A stretch of DNA of 64,000 nucleotides from Mitragyna speciosa (GCA_024721245.1 CM045564.1:15970525-16034524), one strand, 5' to 3'. Counted from the stretch's first letter, positions 1-12,252 are shown. Notes: generated from the sequence alone by a model not told the origin. Made by a program: numbers and translations.

Positions 1-3000
1 TAATTTTTGTATAATTATGACCACCAAATATTGAATAATTACTCTTTAGTGAGAAAATCTCTCGCATAATTGCCAACATATATAGGCAAATATATTTCAC
101 CTCAAGTGAAACCAAATTTCTCAATATTCTCTACATTAGTAGCTAGTAGCCTTACTATGAGGAATCATCTATTTGGATGACTAATAGTCTACTACTAGGA
201 GCTACTTATTTTCGAATATGTCTCAATCGCTTCTCAATGGTCAATAGTCTATTAACTTACTAGGAACCATTTTTATATCTTAATAGATTTTCATCCCCGG
301 AAAATTTCCAAAGAAATAATTCAAGTGCCTTCGCCATGATGCACTCTTGCAAATGAGTATTAATCTGCGTACACTCAAATTTACAAGATTATATAATTTG
401 GCACATGAATTCATAATAAATACCCCCACTATTTTTTATAATTTTATGATATTTAATTGAGGAATATAATTTATCACATTTATTATCTTGGAGAGTTGCA
501 TACATGAGACATCAGTTGTTAAGACTTCCAAATGAAATTGTTTATGCATACAAGCAAATATTGAATGTCAAACTTAACCCAAGATATGATATACCGGGTG
601 GTACTTGCAATTCATTGGGTATATTTTTATAGCGATTAATGTTCAAGTCGTGTCCCTCATTATTTAGACACTAAAACCAGAAAATTCAATCACCCATTAC
701 ATGATGCAGAAATAGTGCCAATACCAATCATGAATACCACTCAGTTTCAACTTAACAGCATAATATAATTAATAGAGCACTATAATAAAAATCTCTTGTA
801 ACACCTCATGTAACTCATTCAAATTACCAAATATAAATTCACATGGAATTTGCCTTGCACAAATTATAAATATGTTTATCAGCAAATGTAATGCAACAGG
901 TAAAATATACCATGATATTAAATAATCATGAAGTGATAGACCCAAATATAAGCCGAGGTGACTATAACCATGAAAATGAGTAAGAGTAATATCACATCCA
1001 ACATTTCAATATCAAACAACATATGCAATTAGACTTGCACTGTCGCACTACTTTCCTTGATGTTAATTCAAAACCATTATTCTCGATGGACTCATTTAGA
1101 CCAACGATCTCTGCTCAACTAGTTCAGTGAGCACTACTACTGGACGTTTTGATAAGGGTCCAACAATTTAATCAACATTTAAGAGTCACAATTAATAAAA
1201 CTAATAAACATATAAGATAAAAACATTATGCAATATTTCAAACTCAAATGATTTTGGTGTGCTAATTCTCATCAAATGATAAGAATATCTTTTAATTAGA
1301 TCATTGTCCTTGTTTGACTATTTACAGTAGAGAGCCTTAATTCAGATCAACTGCATATGGTATTTATAAATCAAATTTCAAACCAGCCATAGAAATATAG
1401 ACCCCCACTGTTTATGATATTTTAATGATATGTAATTGGGCATAGTATGTATTTTTTTTTTTTTAACTGTGGCTATTCATGTTTACCAAGAGGCCTAACT
1501 TTATTTATCCTCCAAAATTCCTTTTTCAGGCAAAAAATTTGGTAACACAAGAATGCACTTTATGCCTATGAAACATATCACATGTAAGACAAATGTTAGT
1601 TTAAAAATTCACTCTGGCCTCATTATTTTTTATTGTGAGTCACTGCCATATGGCTGAGTGAAAATCAAACTCATGTAATTGCAAAACATCCGTTTTCATG
1701 TCTCAATATTAGCCAACTATTCTCGTGTGTAACATACATTAATACATGTATCAAAAAGCACGTCAACAGTTACTTCTATATATTGAGCAAGCTTCATATC
1801 ACCAGATTTAATATACAACACCATCAATTTTTTTTAACTAAAAAGCAATACCATCAACTTTTAGATTTCACTATACTTAGGCAGCTACCACTTTTACTCT
1901 TATCATTAGTGTCGTATTAATATACAAAATTATCATAACTTGAGACTAGATATTTATAGCTATCTATTAGTACAATGCATAAAAGGAGGCCTTGGTAAGT
2001 TTTCAAAGCAATTTTTATTTTTTAACTAACTTGCTCTGCCCCCACTATTTTCCTATATCATGCTACCATATAACTTGTGCATTTGTGATGCAATAATCTT
2101 GTGCTGCTTCCTATAAGAAACCCAAAAAATAGGATGCGCAAATATACTTAGCTGAATTAATTTCATGCTACTAGATCGTGGCATGCACATTAATTAATTT
2201 TTAAAGGGCTAATCGTCTTAAAATTGTTGGTCCTAGACCATAAAAGTAATCAAATAATCACAAAAATTTCTCAAATAATATTCAACCAAAAATTAAAGTA
2301 GAAAGATATTACCTCAATTATCATATTAGTAAATGTGAAATTTTGTATCGTTCAATGTTGATGATTCACATACTTGACAACTACTATAAAGTTCGGTAGG
2401 GTTGAGGCGCGTAGTACGTTTTCTTTAAGACGATTCGCGCCCCCACAGATTTAATTCCGGTGCAATAGGTCACAACATGTCGCCTCCAGGATACAACAAC
2501 CCAACTCATGGTTGTTGCTTCTCTTTAATCTGCACAACTAAGAGAAACACAGAAACTTCCCACACACCTTACTTTTGTCCAAAATAAAATATAAGAATTA
2601 AAAGAATAATGGTTGTTTCTTAAGTGTACTCACAATCCTTCTATAACCTTCTATTTGTATGTTAAAAATATAGGAGTACTAATAATAGAATTATTACAAT
2701 ATTAAATCTCATAATAAGTGAAATTCTGTTGCAAACATAATTGTACAAAATAATTGCATAACGATCAAAATAATAATAATATGGCCGTTATGACCGTTAT
2801 AACAATTATAAGCATGCCCTTATGTAGTCAAATGTGACCGTTATGACATTTATGAAAATCATTAATTTATGTAAAATGTAACGGAAAAAAATCAATAATA
2901 TTTTTTTTATTAAAATACTCCAACAGCAACTAATCTAGCCCGATTCTTAACTCCGAAGGGAAACCATTAAATAAGGAATAGTATTAATGGCCGTTCCCAC

Positions 3001-4610
3001 TTGACAGAATGGCTTTTGACTAGTGATAACTAGTGATGGACACATGAGCTTCATTTTTTCCACAAGAAACGTGTGGGAGACCACTGGATAAGAAGTTCAG
3101 ACAGGGGTTGTTCTAACTTCCCAAAGTGGCAGTTGGCTAGACTTCGTAATGGCTCCAATTTTTCCACAAGGATTCAAGATGCTTTATTGCATCCATATCT
3201 TCTTAGAACTTGAAGTTCAGCCAATGGACAAAAGAAGGAAATAAAGTCTTGGAGATGACGCGTACAAATTTCATTCAATATGGGCTCCAACGTGAAAGTA
3301 ATATTCGTAATACTTGCTTTCACTGCTTGAACAAGTCAAATCCTTTCTACGTAAAGATGATGCTTTTAAATCTATAGCCTCGAAACATATAAGACCTATG
3401 ATACAAAAGATTGGCGAAGAATCTGATCAAAATCAAAATCAATAAGGTGCATAGCATTATGTTTTAGTTGAATAAAATCTGTCTAAACTCATGTGTTGCT
3501 GTTTACACTGGAAAGGACCTGCTGTAACTTGTTAGGCAAAATTCTTTTCTTTTCTTAAATTATTTAATAAAATAAATAATGATTAAAAATTGATGTGAGA
3601 CTTGTTCCTTGATTTGTAATTCAATTTTCTTAAATTTTATATACTCAACAATTCCAGAGTAAAATTTAATATGCTTACAGTAAAGTTTTTTAGTGTTGCT
3701 TTGGTCCATGAGAGCCGGGAGCTTTGAATTTTATTTCGGCAAAACTAAACCTTTATTTTGTTAATTTTTTCTTGTAAAATAGGCATAGGAGTTTAATACA
3801 TATTAAATAACTAGTTGTCATTCTTTTTTATGTTCGTTAATCAAGGAAGGATATTATTTTTTTTATTATTTATTAATCCGGCCATTAAAAAAAAATGCTT
3901 CAAGGAATTACTGCTATTTTCTTTTAAATTGAGAAGGATGGGATAAGAAAACGTCTAGATAAAGATTATACCATATACAACTGCAGGCATCTTTTCTTTC
4001 GAAAAACTATCCTTTGGGTGAGATTGCGTGCAAAGAATGCAAGCTTGTTTGGATCTTGAAAGATGTAATGACCACTCCAAAGAACAAAACACCAAAGGCC
4101 ACATTTTTGTGGAATGATATTAAAAAAGACAATAATTTTAGAATTTTCTCATCAATTGTCCTATCACAAAAGAAAACTAAGGAACCCAAAATGCTAATGT
4201 TTTATCGCTGTTTAATATGAAAACAGTGATAAAAACAGGAGCCCATGATAAATGTTAATTTGTTCATTTACAGGGCTAATTAAGGTGCGTCTATTAAATG
4301 CCTATTAAACACCCATTAGAACATTTAAATCAAAACAGTAAATGACAAATTGTAACGAGGCCTTAGTATTGTGGTGAAATGAGATATTGGGTTTAAATTC
4401 TCAGTTGTAAGTGTAGCCTAACTACGCTTATCCCATCCATGAATTCATATGCTTGAAAGACTATCAACGACAACCTTACTGCCGATTCGCACTTCAATTG
4501 TCCTATCACAAAAGTAATGAGTCGTCTAGATTGTCTTAGGGACACTCTTCAGGACAAACACACATTTTTTTTTTTTTTTAAAACTTGTTTGGATTAGATA
4601 CAAAGGAAAA
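1..4610. other. AT-rich intergenic DNA, no gene recognised
   Basis: No convincing coding exon is visible on either strand. A short motif beginning CCCCCACT and followed by AT-rich sequence recurs near 420, 1400 and 2040, suggesting old repeat copies. The stretch 2390-2520 is richer in G and C than its surroundings and looks like part of an unidentified repeat. Around 2780-2860 the phrase GACCGTTATGAC occurs in slightly different forms. I assign no function to any of these. Confidence 0.5.
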
Positions 4611-5020
4611 GAAAGGAAAGTTAAATATGCTGTTTAGTAAGAGAATAGAAATGAAGAAAATGAAAAAATAAGAAAATTTCTTTATAAGATTAATTATTTT
4701 ATGTAATTTAGTAAAAAAAATCATTAAAGAGGGTCGAAAATGAAATCAGTAAAATAATTTATCTTATCCTGCCATAAAGTTAAATATGTTGTTTGGCAAG
4801 AGAATAGAAAGGAAGAAAAGGAGAAAAAAAATTATAAAATCTCTTTAGATTAAGTAATTTGGTAATTTAGTAAACAATATTAAAAAGGGTCGAAAATGAA
4901 ACTAAGTAAAGAATTTATAAAATCTCTTTATAAGATTATGCAGTTTAGGTAAGTTAATAAAAAAAAATATTATAAGGGGTCAAAAATGAGACTAAGTAAA
5001 ATAATTATGTTATCCTCTCG
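4611..5020. repeat. degenerate tandem repeat, about 3 units
   Basis: Three related segments follow one another. Each contains AAGTTAAATATG or a relative, GAGAATAGAAA, an A-rich stretch, a TCTTTATAAGATTA-like stretch, and GGGTCGAAAATGAAA or GGGGTCAAAAATGAGA. The units are roughly 130-190 bp and clearly diverged. Nothing suggests coding. Confidence 0.5.
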
Positions 5021-5859
5021 TTTCCTTAGTTACAGTTTCTTTTTACTTCAAGAATCAAACCAAATACAACCTAATCCTCTATTTCCTTTCTTTTGTTTTG
5101 ACGGTATTCCTTCAGAACAAACGATGTGGAGAATTCTAAACAGCTTATATTGCCATTTGAGTGTCCATTTTCTTAGTGTGGGGTGATAGTCGCATAATTT
5201 AAATGGTAATAACTATCTTGACCAAGACCTGCTGAGTTGTTTGACACTGTGGTTACAATCTTGGCGAAGTCCTGTAATAAAACACTTTCCAAGGGGGTCC
5301 AAAGACTTAAATGTACATTTCTCTCTTCTTTCCATCCAAACCAAAGGGAAGACTGGTAAGAAGAAAATAATACCTAAATCATAGCCGCTTATTGGTACGC
5401 ATAGATAAATAATTTGAATATATACCCGGCCCTTTCAATTTGTCTAACTAATAGTTAATGAACAATGAGAGAATGTTGTGATAACTCGAAGTAAGTTGTT
5501 TAAAGCATAAATTTTCTCAATGAGTTGGTAAAACTCCTAGTTAACTACTTCTTGCTTGGAAAAGCTTAATTTTTTTTTTTTTTTGCCGTGTTACCTAATT
5601 CATGTTAACATAATAAATCCTGAAAACATAGGACATAGCAATGGCGATGGCATTTTAGGTGATATGGCTTAAGTTTTATTAAAAAAAATTAATAAAATTA
5701 GTTAATAATTTACCAATTTCTTGAAAAATTTCCCATGTTTTTGTCGCGTCGCCATGGCATTTTCCTCTAATTTGCCCAATCTCTCTAGTTTTCTTCACTT
5801 TTATACAAATATAACCACGTAGAACTTAAGTCAAACCCTTATCACTTCGAGGTGCTGTT

Positions 5860-5888
5860 CCCCCCCCCCCCCCCCCCCAAAAAAAAAA
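5860..5888. repeat. poly-C/poly-A tract
   Basis: A run of about 19 C is followed directly by about 10 A. Run length here is prone to sequencing error. Confidence 0.9.
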
Positions 5889-5913
5889 GGGAAATAAATT
5901 TGCTTGAGTCATA

Positions 5914-5982
5914 TGTGTGTGTGTCTGTCTATCTGTCTATATATATATATATATCTATCTATCTTATCTATCTATCTATCTA

Positions 5983-6016
<34 letters not shown>

Positions 6017-6028
6017 TAGATAGATAGA
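5914..6028. repeat. compound microsatellite (TG)n-(TATC)n-(TA)n-(TAGA)n
   Basis: A compound simple-sequence repeat: TGTG, then CTAT/TATC tetranucleotides, a long TA run, and GATA tetranucleotides. The TATC and GATA halves are inverted around the TA run, so the region can fold back. It ends about 45 bp before the receptor-kinase remnant. Confidence 0.9.
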
Positions 6029-6075
6029 CTCGTTATGCAATTACCTTAGTGCATATTCTAAAATCTAAATTAACT

Positions 6076-6296
6076 ATGGAGAAATGTTATAACCTTTTCC
6101 TTGCAACCTTGGCGGCATGCTTTGCCCCAACTATCACAACTATTATCGGTAGTGTTGTTTTCAATAACAACAATACTCGTGACCTGGATGATTTGCTTGC
6201 CTTCAAGGCCACCATTGTCGATCCCCAAATATCCTTCCAACCAACTGGTCCTCTTCTGTCTCTGTTTGTAACTGGTTCGGAATCACTTGTAACTAG
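6076..6296 (+). pseudogene. N-terminal remnant of an LRR receptor-like kinase
   Basis: From the ATG at 6076 the product starts MEKCYNLFLATLAACFAP, a plausible hydrophobic signal peptide. RDLDDLLAFKATIVDPQ follows, the first half of an LRRNT cap as in plant LRR receptor kinases (subfamily XII, EFR/FLS2/Xa21-like, is the nearest in style). A +1 frameshift near 6230-6243 is needed to continue. In the shifted frame the sequence reads NWSSSVSVCNWFGITC, the cysteine-containing second half of the same cap, then a TAG stop at 6294. No LRRs, membrane segment or kinase follow directly. The upstream Met at 6049 is in frame but adds residues before the hydrophobic segment, so 6076 is preferred. The family would act as a plasma-membrane immune or developmental receptor. 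This copy is dead. Confidence 0.75.
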
Positions 6297-7179
6297 TTTA
6301 TATGGTTGTCAATATCTTAATAATACGTCTTTTCATGTGACATAGTAGGCTTGCTAAATAGTACTTTTAATTTGCGATTTTTATAATCATATTTACGTGT
6401 ATTTGTCAACTGTGCATCGGTTGGGACAATCGTAACTAATGTCCTGATAAATGAAGTTCAACGTAATAGAGCAACAAAATTTGTGCCACTTGACCCTAGG
6501 CCTTAATGAACCAGTAGTAATATCCAAAAACTAAAGTGTAAGGTAAGGGAGTTTCAATAAGTTATCAAAACTGAGGAACTTATGATCTAGGCAATCCGTA
6601 GTGAGAGCTTGTGTAACTAACCTTTTTTGATAAATCGAATTTTGAAGGTCAAGTGAAATAGGTAAATTTTTTTATCATATTTTGATACCCTCAACATACG
6701 ATATTTTAGCTAGGCCTAATAGGATCAGACTGCGTCATGAACCGAACTAGCTTGGGATTTATTGATCCTTTATACAATTATTACTAGTGTTAGAGAAGAA
6801 TATTGGGGATGAGAAGGGAGAGGAAAAGATTTGAGGAAGAAGAAGGAAAGAAAAGAAAGATTGGGAAAAATTACAATTAAAACTCAGAGTGAGAGAGAGA
6901 CTGAAAAATTTTTCATACAAAGTGTAGACTACGAAACTTTTAAACTGACAAAATTAGTCGACTCCTTTGACAAGTAAAAATTGAATTGTTCTAAGGTCTA
7001 GAAAAACTCTCTCCTTCTACATATAACAAAGAATTTTCTTTATCTTTCTACTTTCTCTTGAAGCGCAAATTAGCAGCAGCTTAATATGGGCTACTGATTA
7101 ATCTCTAAATCTTGTTTATCAATATATATCTTATCTCTAAGTCATAAACTCAGAATATATTTTACAGTGGGATACAAAG
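6297..7179. other. no gene recognised
   Basis: AT-rich sequence between the receptor remnant and the LINE fragment. A purine-rich stretch lies near 6800-6900. I see no LRR or kinase coding. Confidence 0.5.
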
Positions 7180-8320
7180 ATATCTAAAAGACTATTGTCC
7201 CAACTCCATACTCATCATCACTTCACATAAAATATTCTGCAGTTGTTCACCAGTTCCTAAACATAATAACACCTTTTCTAATTTGGCCTCAAGCCTGACA
7301 ATTCTGGAAACTCGCCAGCGACATTCAATTTTTGACAAGCATAACATTTCTAATTGCTAACTCCTTTCATTTTGAATGATAATTAGTTCCTAGTTATTGA
7401 ATTCTATTATCTACTAGACAACAAAAGCACTCTATAGCTAAGAGGAAAAAGTAATGAGATATGGGATCTCCCTACCGAGTCCTCTTTCAGTATTAAAATA
7501 TCCTACTGAAGTATCATTTAGATTAAAAGAAAATCGCACAGAATATACCCCGAGTATAATCTATTGGTAAATTTTGGAGGGAAATTCATTTCCCATATAG
7601 CACTAAGAAAAAAAACTCCAACTTCAATTGTTAGGTGCGTCATCTTTTCCATTGAAGCCGAAACTAAACTTGTGCTCGAGAGACTTCTGTCCACAAGCTC
7701 TCATCAAATAAACTTTTAAGGCACACTTTGCATGGCCATCTTATGAGCTCATGTAATATCTGAATCTCTTTCAAAAATGCAGCCTCTTTCCACTTATCAA
7801 TTTAGGATAATTCTTTGAAATCTTTAAGCCTGGACTTGGAATATATTTTGTACAAAAATATTGCCGCATGATATAAGTCTATATTTTTTCATAATAGAAG
7901 GACACTTTTGGCATGATAGTAGGTAGTACTGTTTTGAGAGAAATACATGTATTTCTTTGAGAAACGGTATTTCACAGCTTGCACTACATCATCTTTGATA
8001 GTTTATCAATTCTAAGCAAAAAAATTAACAGAAAACCATCTCGGCAAGGACTCTTACCCTCTTTCATAGAGATGAACACTTGTTCAATTTTTGTATGAGT
8101 CACACCTCTTGCTACAGCAATATGAATGCATACCAAAAACTTGTTTCTAAGGGAGTTGTTGCTGTCCAGTAGTAAAATAGACAGAAAGCTGTCCAGGCTG
8201 TGGACAAAATAAATGCTGAATAAACTAAAATGCAAAGTCTGGTATGCTAGACTAAAATAGACAGAAAACGGTCTAGGCTGCTGGACAGTTGCAGTATAAC
8301 CTCATGTTGATGTAAGGTTT
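7180..8320 (-). mobile_element. LINE (non-LTR retrotransposon) reverse-transcriptase fragment
   Basis: Reading the minus strand with several frame changes gives the ordered landmarks of a plant LINE RT. KIEQVFISMKEGKSPCRDGF (about 8085-8030) corresponds to the fingers motif KSPGPDGF. KCALKVYLMRA follows in the palm region, then FPSKIY with FSFNLNDTSVGYF. Next is GDPISHYFFLLAIECF near 7470-7420 (family RQGDPISPYLF), and then FPELSGLRPN near 7300-7270. Stops and frameshifts are frequent, so it is long dead. The order matches the minus strand, and the upstream EN-RT linker lies at 10683-11180, beyond an inserted copia element. The identification rests on several motifs in the right order rather than on one. 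Confidence 0.7.
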
Positions 8321-8797
8321 TATTAAGAAATTGTCAAGTTTTTTCTTTTTGAGTAAGTTTATTTTCTTATGTAGAGAATAAGTAGTTTCCTATTTATTCC
8401 AATTACTTGTAATAGTTGCCAAGTGATTTTCTAATTGTAGCAATTATAGTTTAAGTCAAGTTATTTCCTTAATTACTTGAGTATTGGCCAAGTAATGTAT
8501 CCTTTAAATAGGTGGGTTGACATTGTACAAGATGCACACAAGAGAAAGGGTGAGAGAGTTCTTGGTAGTGAGAGAAAGAATACAAGAGGTTGGGTTTAGG
8601 ATACAAGTTATATTCTTGTATTTTTTTTTTCTATCATAAAAGAGTAATTTTCTCTCCATAGACTTGTGCTTGGTAATTAAGTCGAACCACATTAAATCTT
8701 GTGTCATTCGTAATTGATGTCAGTTTTTACTTATTAAATTATTGGGTTCTTGATTTCTCAAATAGTTGTGTTTGATTTTCGAATTTGAATTCCAACA
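8321..8797 (+). repeat. copia-1 5' LTR
   Basis: Begins TATTAAGAAATTGTCAAG, probably a decayed TGTTAAG, and ends TTCCAACA. It aligns with 10328-10682, sharing AATAATTGTG-like, GTACAAGATGCA and TTGAAT-CCAACA segments, but is longer, so the 3' copy has lost pieces. Confidence 0.75.
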
Positions 8798-8800
8798 AAC

Positions 8801-8812
8801 TAGTATTGGAGC
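8801..8812 (+). other. copia-1 primer-binding site (degenerate)
   Basis: TAGTATTGGAGC just after the 5' LTR matches the initiator-Met tRNA primer site TGGTATCAGAGC at 9 of 12 positions, as expected for copia elements. Confidence 0.6.
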
Positions 8813-8929
8813 TCTGTTGAGATTCAGGACACCTTAGTGATATACTATGACATTTGGGAATACATAATTTCTAGTTTCAGCATTTAATAGGAAGACAAGA
8901 TTCAATCTTTGACAAACACGAGTGAAGGA

Positions 8930-10113
8930 TATCCTAATTCTATAAGGCTTGGAAAAAGCATTGAATGGTAAGGGTGCCAACCTAGCAAACATGAACGAAA
9001 ATGAGTGGGAAGAGTTGGAAGAAAGGAATACAACTACAGTTCGACTCTATATTGCATCCAGTGTTATTAATAATATGATGGATAAGAAAGATCCTGCTGT
9101 AGACCTCTGAAATAAATTGGTAAAACTCTATCTATCTGAGATTTTATCCAATAATTTATATTTAAGGCAGCAACTTTATATGCTAAAGATGGAGGAGGGT
9201 AAAAATCTTATGGATCTTATGTATACGAATAATGAAATTTGAATCAACTACAGAAAATTGGTGTGAAATTTGAGGAAAAATAAATGTTTTTTACTTCTTA
9301 CCTTAGTTCCTGATCTTATCAAAGTGTGATGACAATGCTGTTGTACAAGAAAGACATTTTGACTTGAGAATGTGCGGTCATCATTGCTATCTCATGAAAA
9401 AATAAAAGAAGGCAAATTAGGATGAGAAACAAAAAAACTACATTGATTGATTAAGGGAAGAATCAAAAGAGGAGAAAACTTGGTAGTGAATCTAAAGCAA
9501 GTAGTTCAAAGGTCAGTCGAAAGAGTAGAGTCCAATGCTTTGGATGTCTTGAGTTTGGGCATATCAAAAGAAATTGTCCTCATCGAAAGAAAAACAGTGG
9601 GGAAAATCATGACAATTTTGTTGTATGTGCATCTAATGTAGATATTTTTACAATCTCCAAAGATATAGATACTTCATCATGTAATGGATGGATTTTAGAT
9701 TCGGGTTGTGTTTCACATATTTGTTTGAAAAAAGATTATCTTGATACACTTCAAGTAAAGAAGGCAAGTTTTGTGTTTTTGGGTGATGGATCTACTTGTG
9801 AAGTCAAAGGTGTTAGAGTGGTGGAAATCAAAATACTTAATGGAATGGTTTATTCTTTAAGTGGTGTGGCTAATGTCCCAAAGATATGAAGGAATCTACT
9901 ATCATTGGGCCATTTAGACTCCAAAGACTACGAGTATTTCAATAGATGTGGAGTTTTGAAAGTCACATATGGTAAGACAGTCTTGTTTAAAGGGAAGAAA
10001 AGTGACAATTTGTATTATTTAGTGACCTCAATGTATTGGGAGCAGAGCTTGGGAAACGAGGCCCAAGATTGTTTCCAAATTTCAAATGGTAGTGAAGAAA
10101 AATTCCTTCAATA
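8930..10113 (+). pseudogene. copia-1 gag-protease-preintegrase
   Basis: Conceptual translation with frame changes gives a UBN2-type gag (LANMNENEWEELEER, then LYIASSVINNMMDKKDP and LYMLKMEEGKNLMDLM). A CCHC knuckle follows near 9530 (QCFGCLEFGHIKRNC). Next is the protease segment WILDSGCVSHICL near 9690, with the catalytic D-S-G present, and a GAG pre-integrase domain (NLLSLGHLDSKDYEYF, then LFKGKKSDNLYYL near 10000). Stops interrupt gag (for example after PAVDL) and the region before NLLSLGH. The product would form the particle shell and mature it. With no integrase or RT coding, the copy could move only with help, and now not at all. Confidence 0.75.
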
Positions 10114-10327
10114 GAAGAGGGAGAATTGAGGCTATTCTAATGAGTCAACTAGAATTTCGACTTGGTTAACTATACATGTTCATTTGCCGATTAAATTAGG
10201 TGGAGATAGGACCGTATTGATTCAGTATGTACAACTCGACACCATGGTGATTAGTGGTCATAAGCAAAGGGGTTTATTATTGGCTTTTTGCTATTTGATA
10301 AATGAAAAAATAGCCAAGGTGGAGATT

Positions 10328-10682
10328 TGTTAAGAAATTAGCAAGTTTACGCTTTAAGTAAGTTCCATTTTTTGTGTGGAGGATAAATAGTTTTCTAATT
10401 ATTTTAATTGCTTGTAATATTTGCTAAGTCAGTTCTTAATTGCAGGATTTAGAGTTTAAGGTAAGCCATTTTCTTGATTATTGAGATATTTGCCAATTAA
10501 TGTATCATATAAATTCGTACAAGATGCATACAAAACAGAGAGAAGGTGAAAAAGATCTTTAAGCTGAACCACTTCAAATCTTGTATGTCACCCATAATTC
10601 ATGTTGCTTTCATTTTCATTAATTTGTTAGATTCTTGATTCATCAAATAATTGTGATAAATTTCCATGTTTGAATCCCAACA
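10328..10682 (+). repeat. copia-1 3' LTR
   Basis: Starts TGTTAAGAAATTAGCAAG right after a purine tract and ends GAATCCCAACA. It corresponds to the 5' LTR with internal deletions. Confidence 0.75.
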
Positions 10683-11180
10683 AATTTCAATGCTCACTAA
10701 ACAAAGTTTCCTCAAATTGCAATACAGCTTCTGTCACCTCCTCATAGTCATTAAATCTTCATCCATCTTCTATACTTAAAGTCATCAATCAATTTCTTGC
10801 TTGATGAGCCATAATACTTCTATGAAAGAATCTGTTTTTCTGTTCCCTCGAGTAAGCTAAGAGATTCTAGATTTAACTTAAAAATAGTCTGCCTTTATAA
10901 AATAATATCAATTGGTTGCTAATGTAGTTGATTAGGAATGGTAGGCAAATCCTTCTTTGCTTTTAATGCTCTACTGCTAGTATTTCCATACTGCGTTTAA
11001 TTTAGTTTTTTTAGTGCATCTTTCAACACCTTAAGCTTTAAACACACTTTTCGCTTAGGATTTCTGGAAACTTCTGCACGCCAAACACTATTCCTTTGAG
11101 AAGTCCTTGGAATTTTGTGTTCCTCCTCTAAAACGTGTAAAATTAAAATGGCTTAGGTCTAGCCAAAAAGCACATCCTAA
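10683..11180 (-). mobile_element. LINE fragment, EN-RT linker region
   Basis: The minus strand encodes KNRFFHRSIMAHQARN near 10858-10800 and DYEEVTEAVLQFEETLF near 10755-10700. These correspond to the conserved LINE linker block (K-N-x-x-F-F-H ... DG ... VxxFxxxLF) lying just upstream of the RT fingers. With the RT fragment at 7180-8320 it makes one LINE interrupted by copia-1. Multiple stops are present. The extent towards 11180 is approximate. Confidence 0.6.
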
Positions 11181-11623
11181 GAAACTATTTTCTTAAAAAT
11201 TATAACCAATAAAGAAAAGTAGTTGATAGCTAAAATATAGCTATTAGTTGATTGTACTAACCCATAATTGAGAGATATCGATTTGGAAAGGTATGAGGAA
11301 AAGAGAGCAGTGGGAGGAAAAATAAGAACAGAAAATTTATGTACATAATTAAAGTCATCAACATGTTACAATAATTCTTTCCAAATTCTTTGCAGTGTTT
11401 AAGAACAAAATGTAACCCCAATTAGTCGCTAATGATTATCAAATATGAGAAGATAATAGTCAAAATCACAAAATATAGAACAGTTTAGCAAAGTAGCTAT
11501 TGAAAATTATTATAGGAAATATAATTGTTTCTTTTTTATTTTTGTACAAAATGTTTTAGACATTATTTGATAGCTTAAGCTATATTCCTTCAAACAATTA
11601 TGAATATATCATCTACTGTGCAG
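11181..11623. other. no gene recognised
   Basis: AT-rich sequence that could be intron DNA of the receptor-kinase locus leading to the LRR exon. No domain is visible. Confidence 0.4.
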
Positions 11624-11695
11624 ATGAAATTCCAGAAGATATTGGCAATCTGACTAATTTGGAGGTGCTAGGCATAGAGAGTGCAAATCTAGCTG
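11624..11695 (+). pseudogene. isolated 72-nt exon encoding one leucine-rich repeat
   Basis: A segment of exactly 72 nt lies between a splice-acceptor-like TGTGCAG and a donor-like GTAAG. In the single open phase (two bases, 23 codons, one base) it reads EIPEDIGNLTNLEVLGIESANLAG, one 24-residue plant extracellular LRR of the IPxxIGNLxxLxxLxxxxNxLxG type. A 24-codon exon with matching phases is what LRR receptor genes built of one-repeat exons contain. The strand matches the LRRNT remnant at 6076, so both may come from one disrupted receptor locus. No further LRR or kinase domain is seen downstream. Confidence 0.6.
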
Positions 11696-11700
11696 GTAAG

Positions 11701-12252
11701 AAATTTATACCTATCTACGTTTATTTAGCTATTACATGTTGATAAACTGTTGCTTGGCATATCCTCATCTAGAGTTTAATTTGTGACACTTTCCCCTTTG
11801 GTAAACTACATTGGATCACAATTTTACCGGATTCTCAATAAATTTCACCAAATAATCTTATTAGATGAACCAAACCACCTTGTGGGAAATTATGTATATT
11901 TGATGTGGGTTCAGCGCTACGATAGGAGCCTATTTATAGGCGCAATAGCACACGCTATGGAAAAATACTCGAGTATACATATGCACAATTAAAAGCATTC
12001 AAATCAACCAATACAGGATGTCAATCCCAACGAAACAATCACAAATTTCATTAAACATTCAATACCATATTAGTTAATGTTTAGGTCCAAATTTTTAGAA
12101 TCGCAATGAAATGTCTTGTTAAGGGTTGGACTGATTCCTTTAAAAGCAAATATACATAGGGTGTGTTTTGTTTTAACTGAAAATATTTTTCAAAAAATAT
12201 TTTCAGAAATTTCTGGTATTTGATTATTAAACAAGACTTGGATACTGAGGCC
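11701..12252. other. no gene; possible MITE end with a hairpin at 12177-12207
   Basis: From 12158 the sequence GGGTGTGTTTTGTTTTAACTG resembles the start of common plant hAT-type MITEs. It is followed by a near-perfect palindrome, CTGAAAATATTTTT facing AAAAAATATTTTCAG. The copia-2 element is inserted about 50 bp further on, so the MITE, if real, may continue after 16844. Its far end was not found. Confidence 0.35.

Larger units (their letters stand above)
8321..10682 (+). mobile_element. internally deleted Ty1/copia LTR retrotransposon (copia-1)
   Basis: Two similar LTRs flank gag, zinc knuckle, protease and pre-integrase sequence. Integrase, reverse transcriptase and RNase H are missing. Downstream of pre-integrase the element passes quickly to a polypurine tract (AAGGTGGAGATT) and the 3' LTR. 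The coding part has several stops. No clean target duplication is seen (GGTTT on the left, AATTT on the right), in keeping with age. The element sits inside a minus-strand LINE. Confidence 0.8.

Noticed and set aside
2390..2560. GC-richer patch as a gene exon
   Set aside because: No open frame or splice context holds together. It looks like part of an unidentified repeat.
6049..6075. Upstream Met as the receptor-kinase start
   Set aside because: The extension puts charged residues before the hydrophobic signal. The Met at 6076 gives a standard signal peptide.
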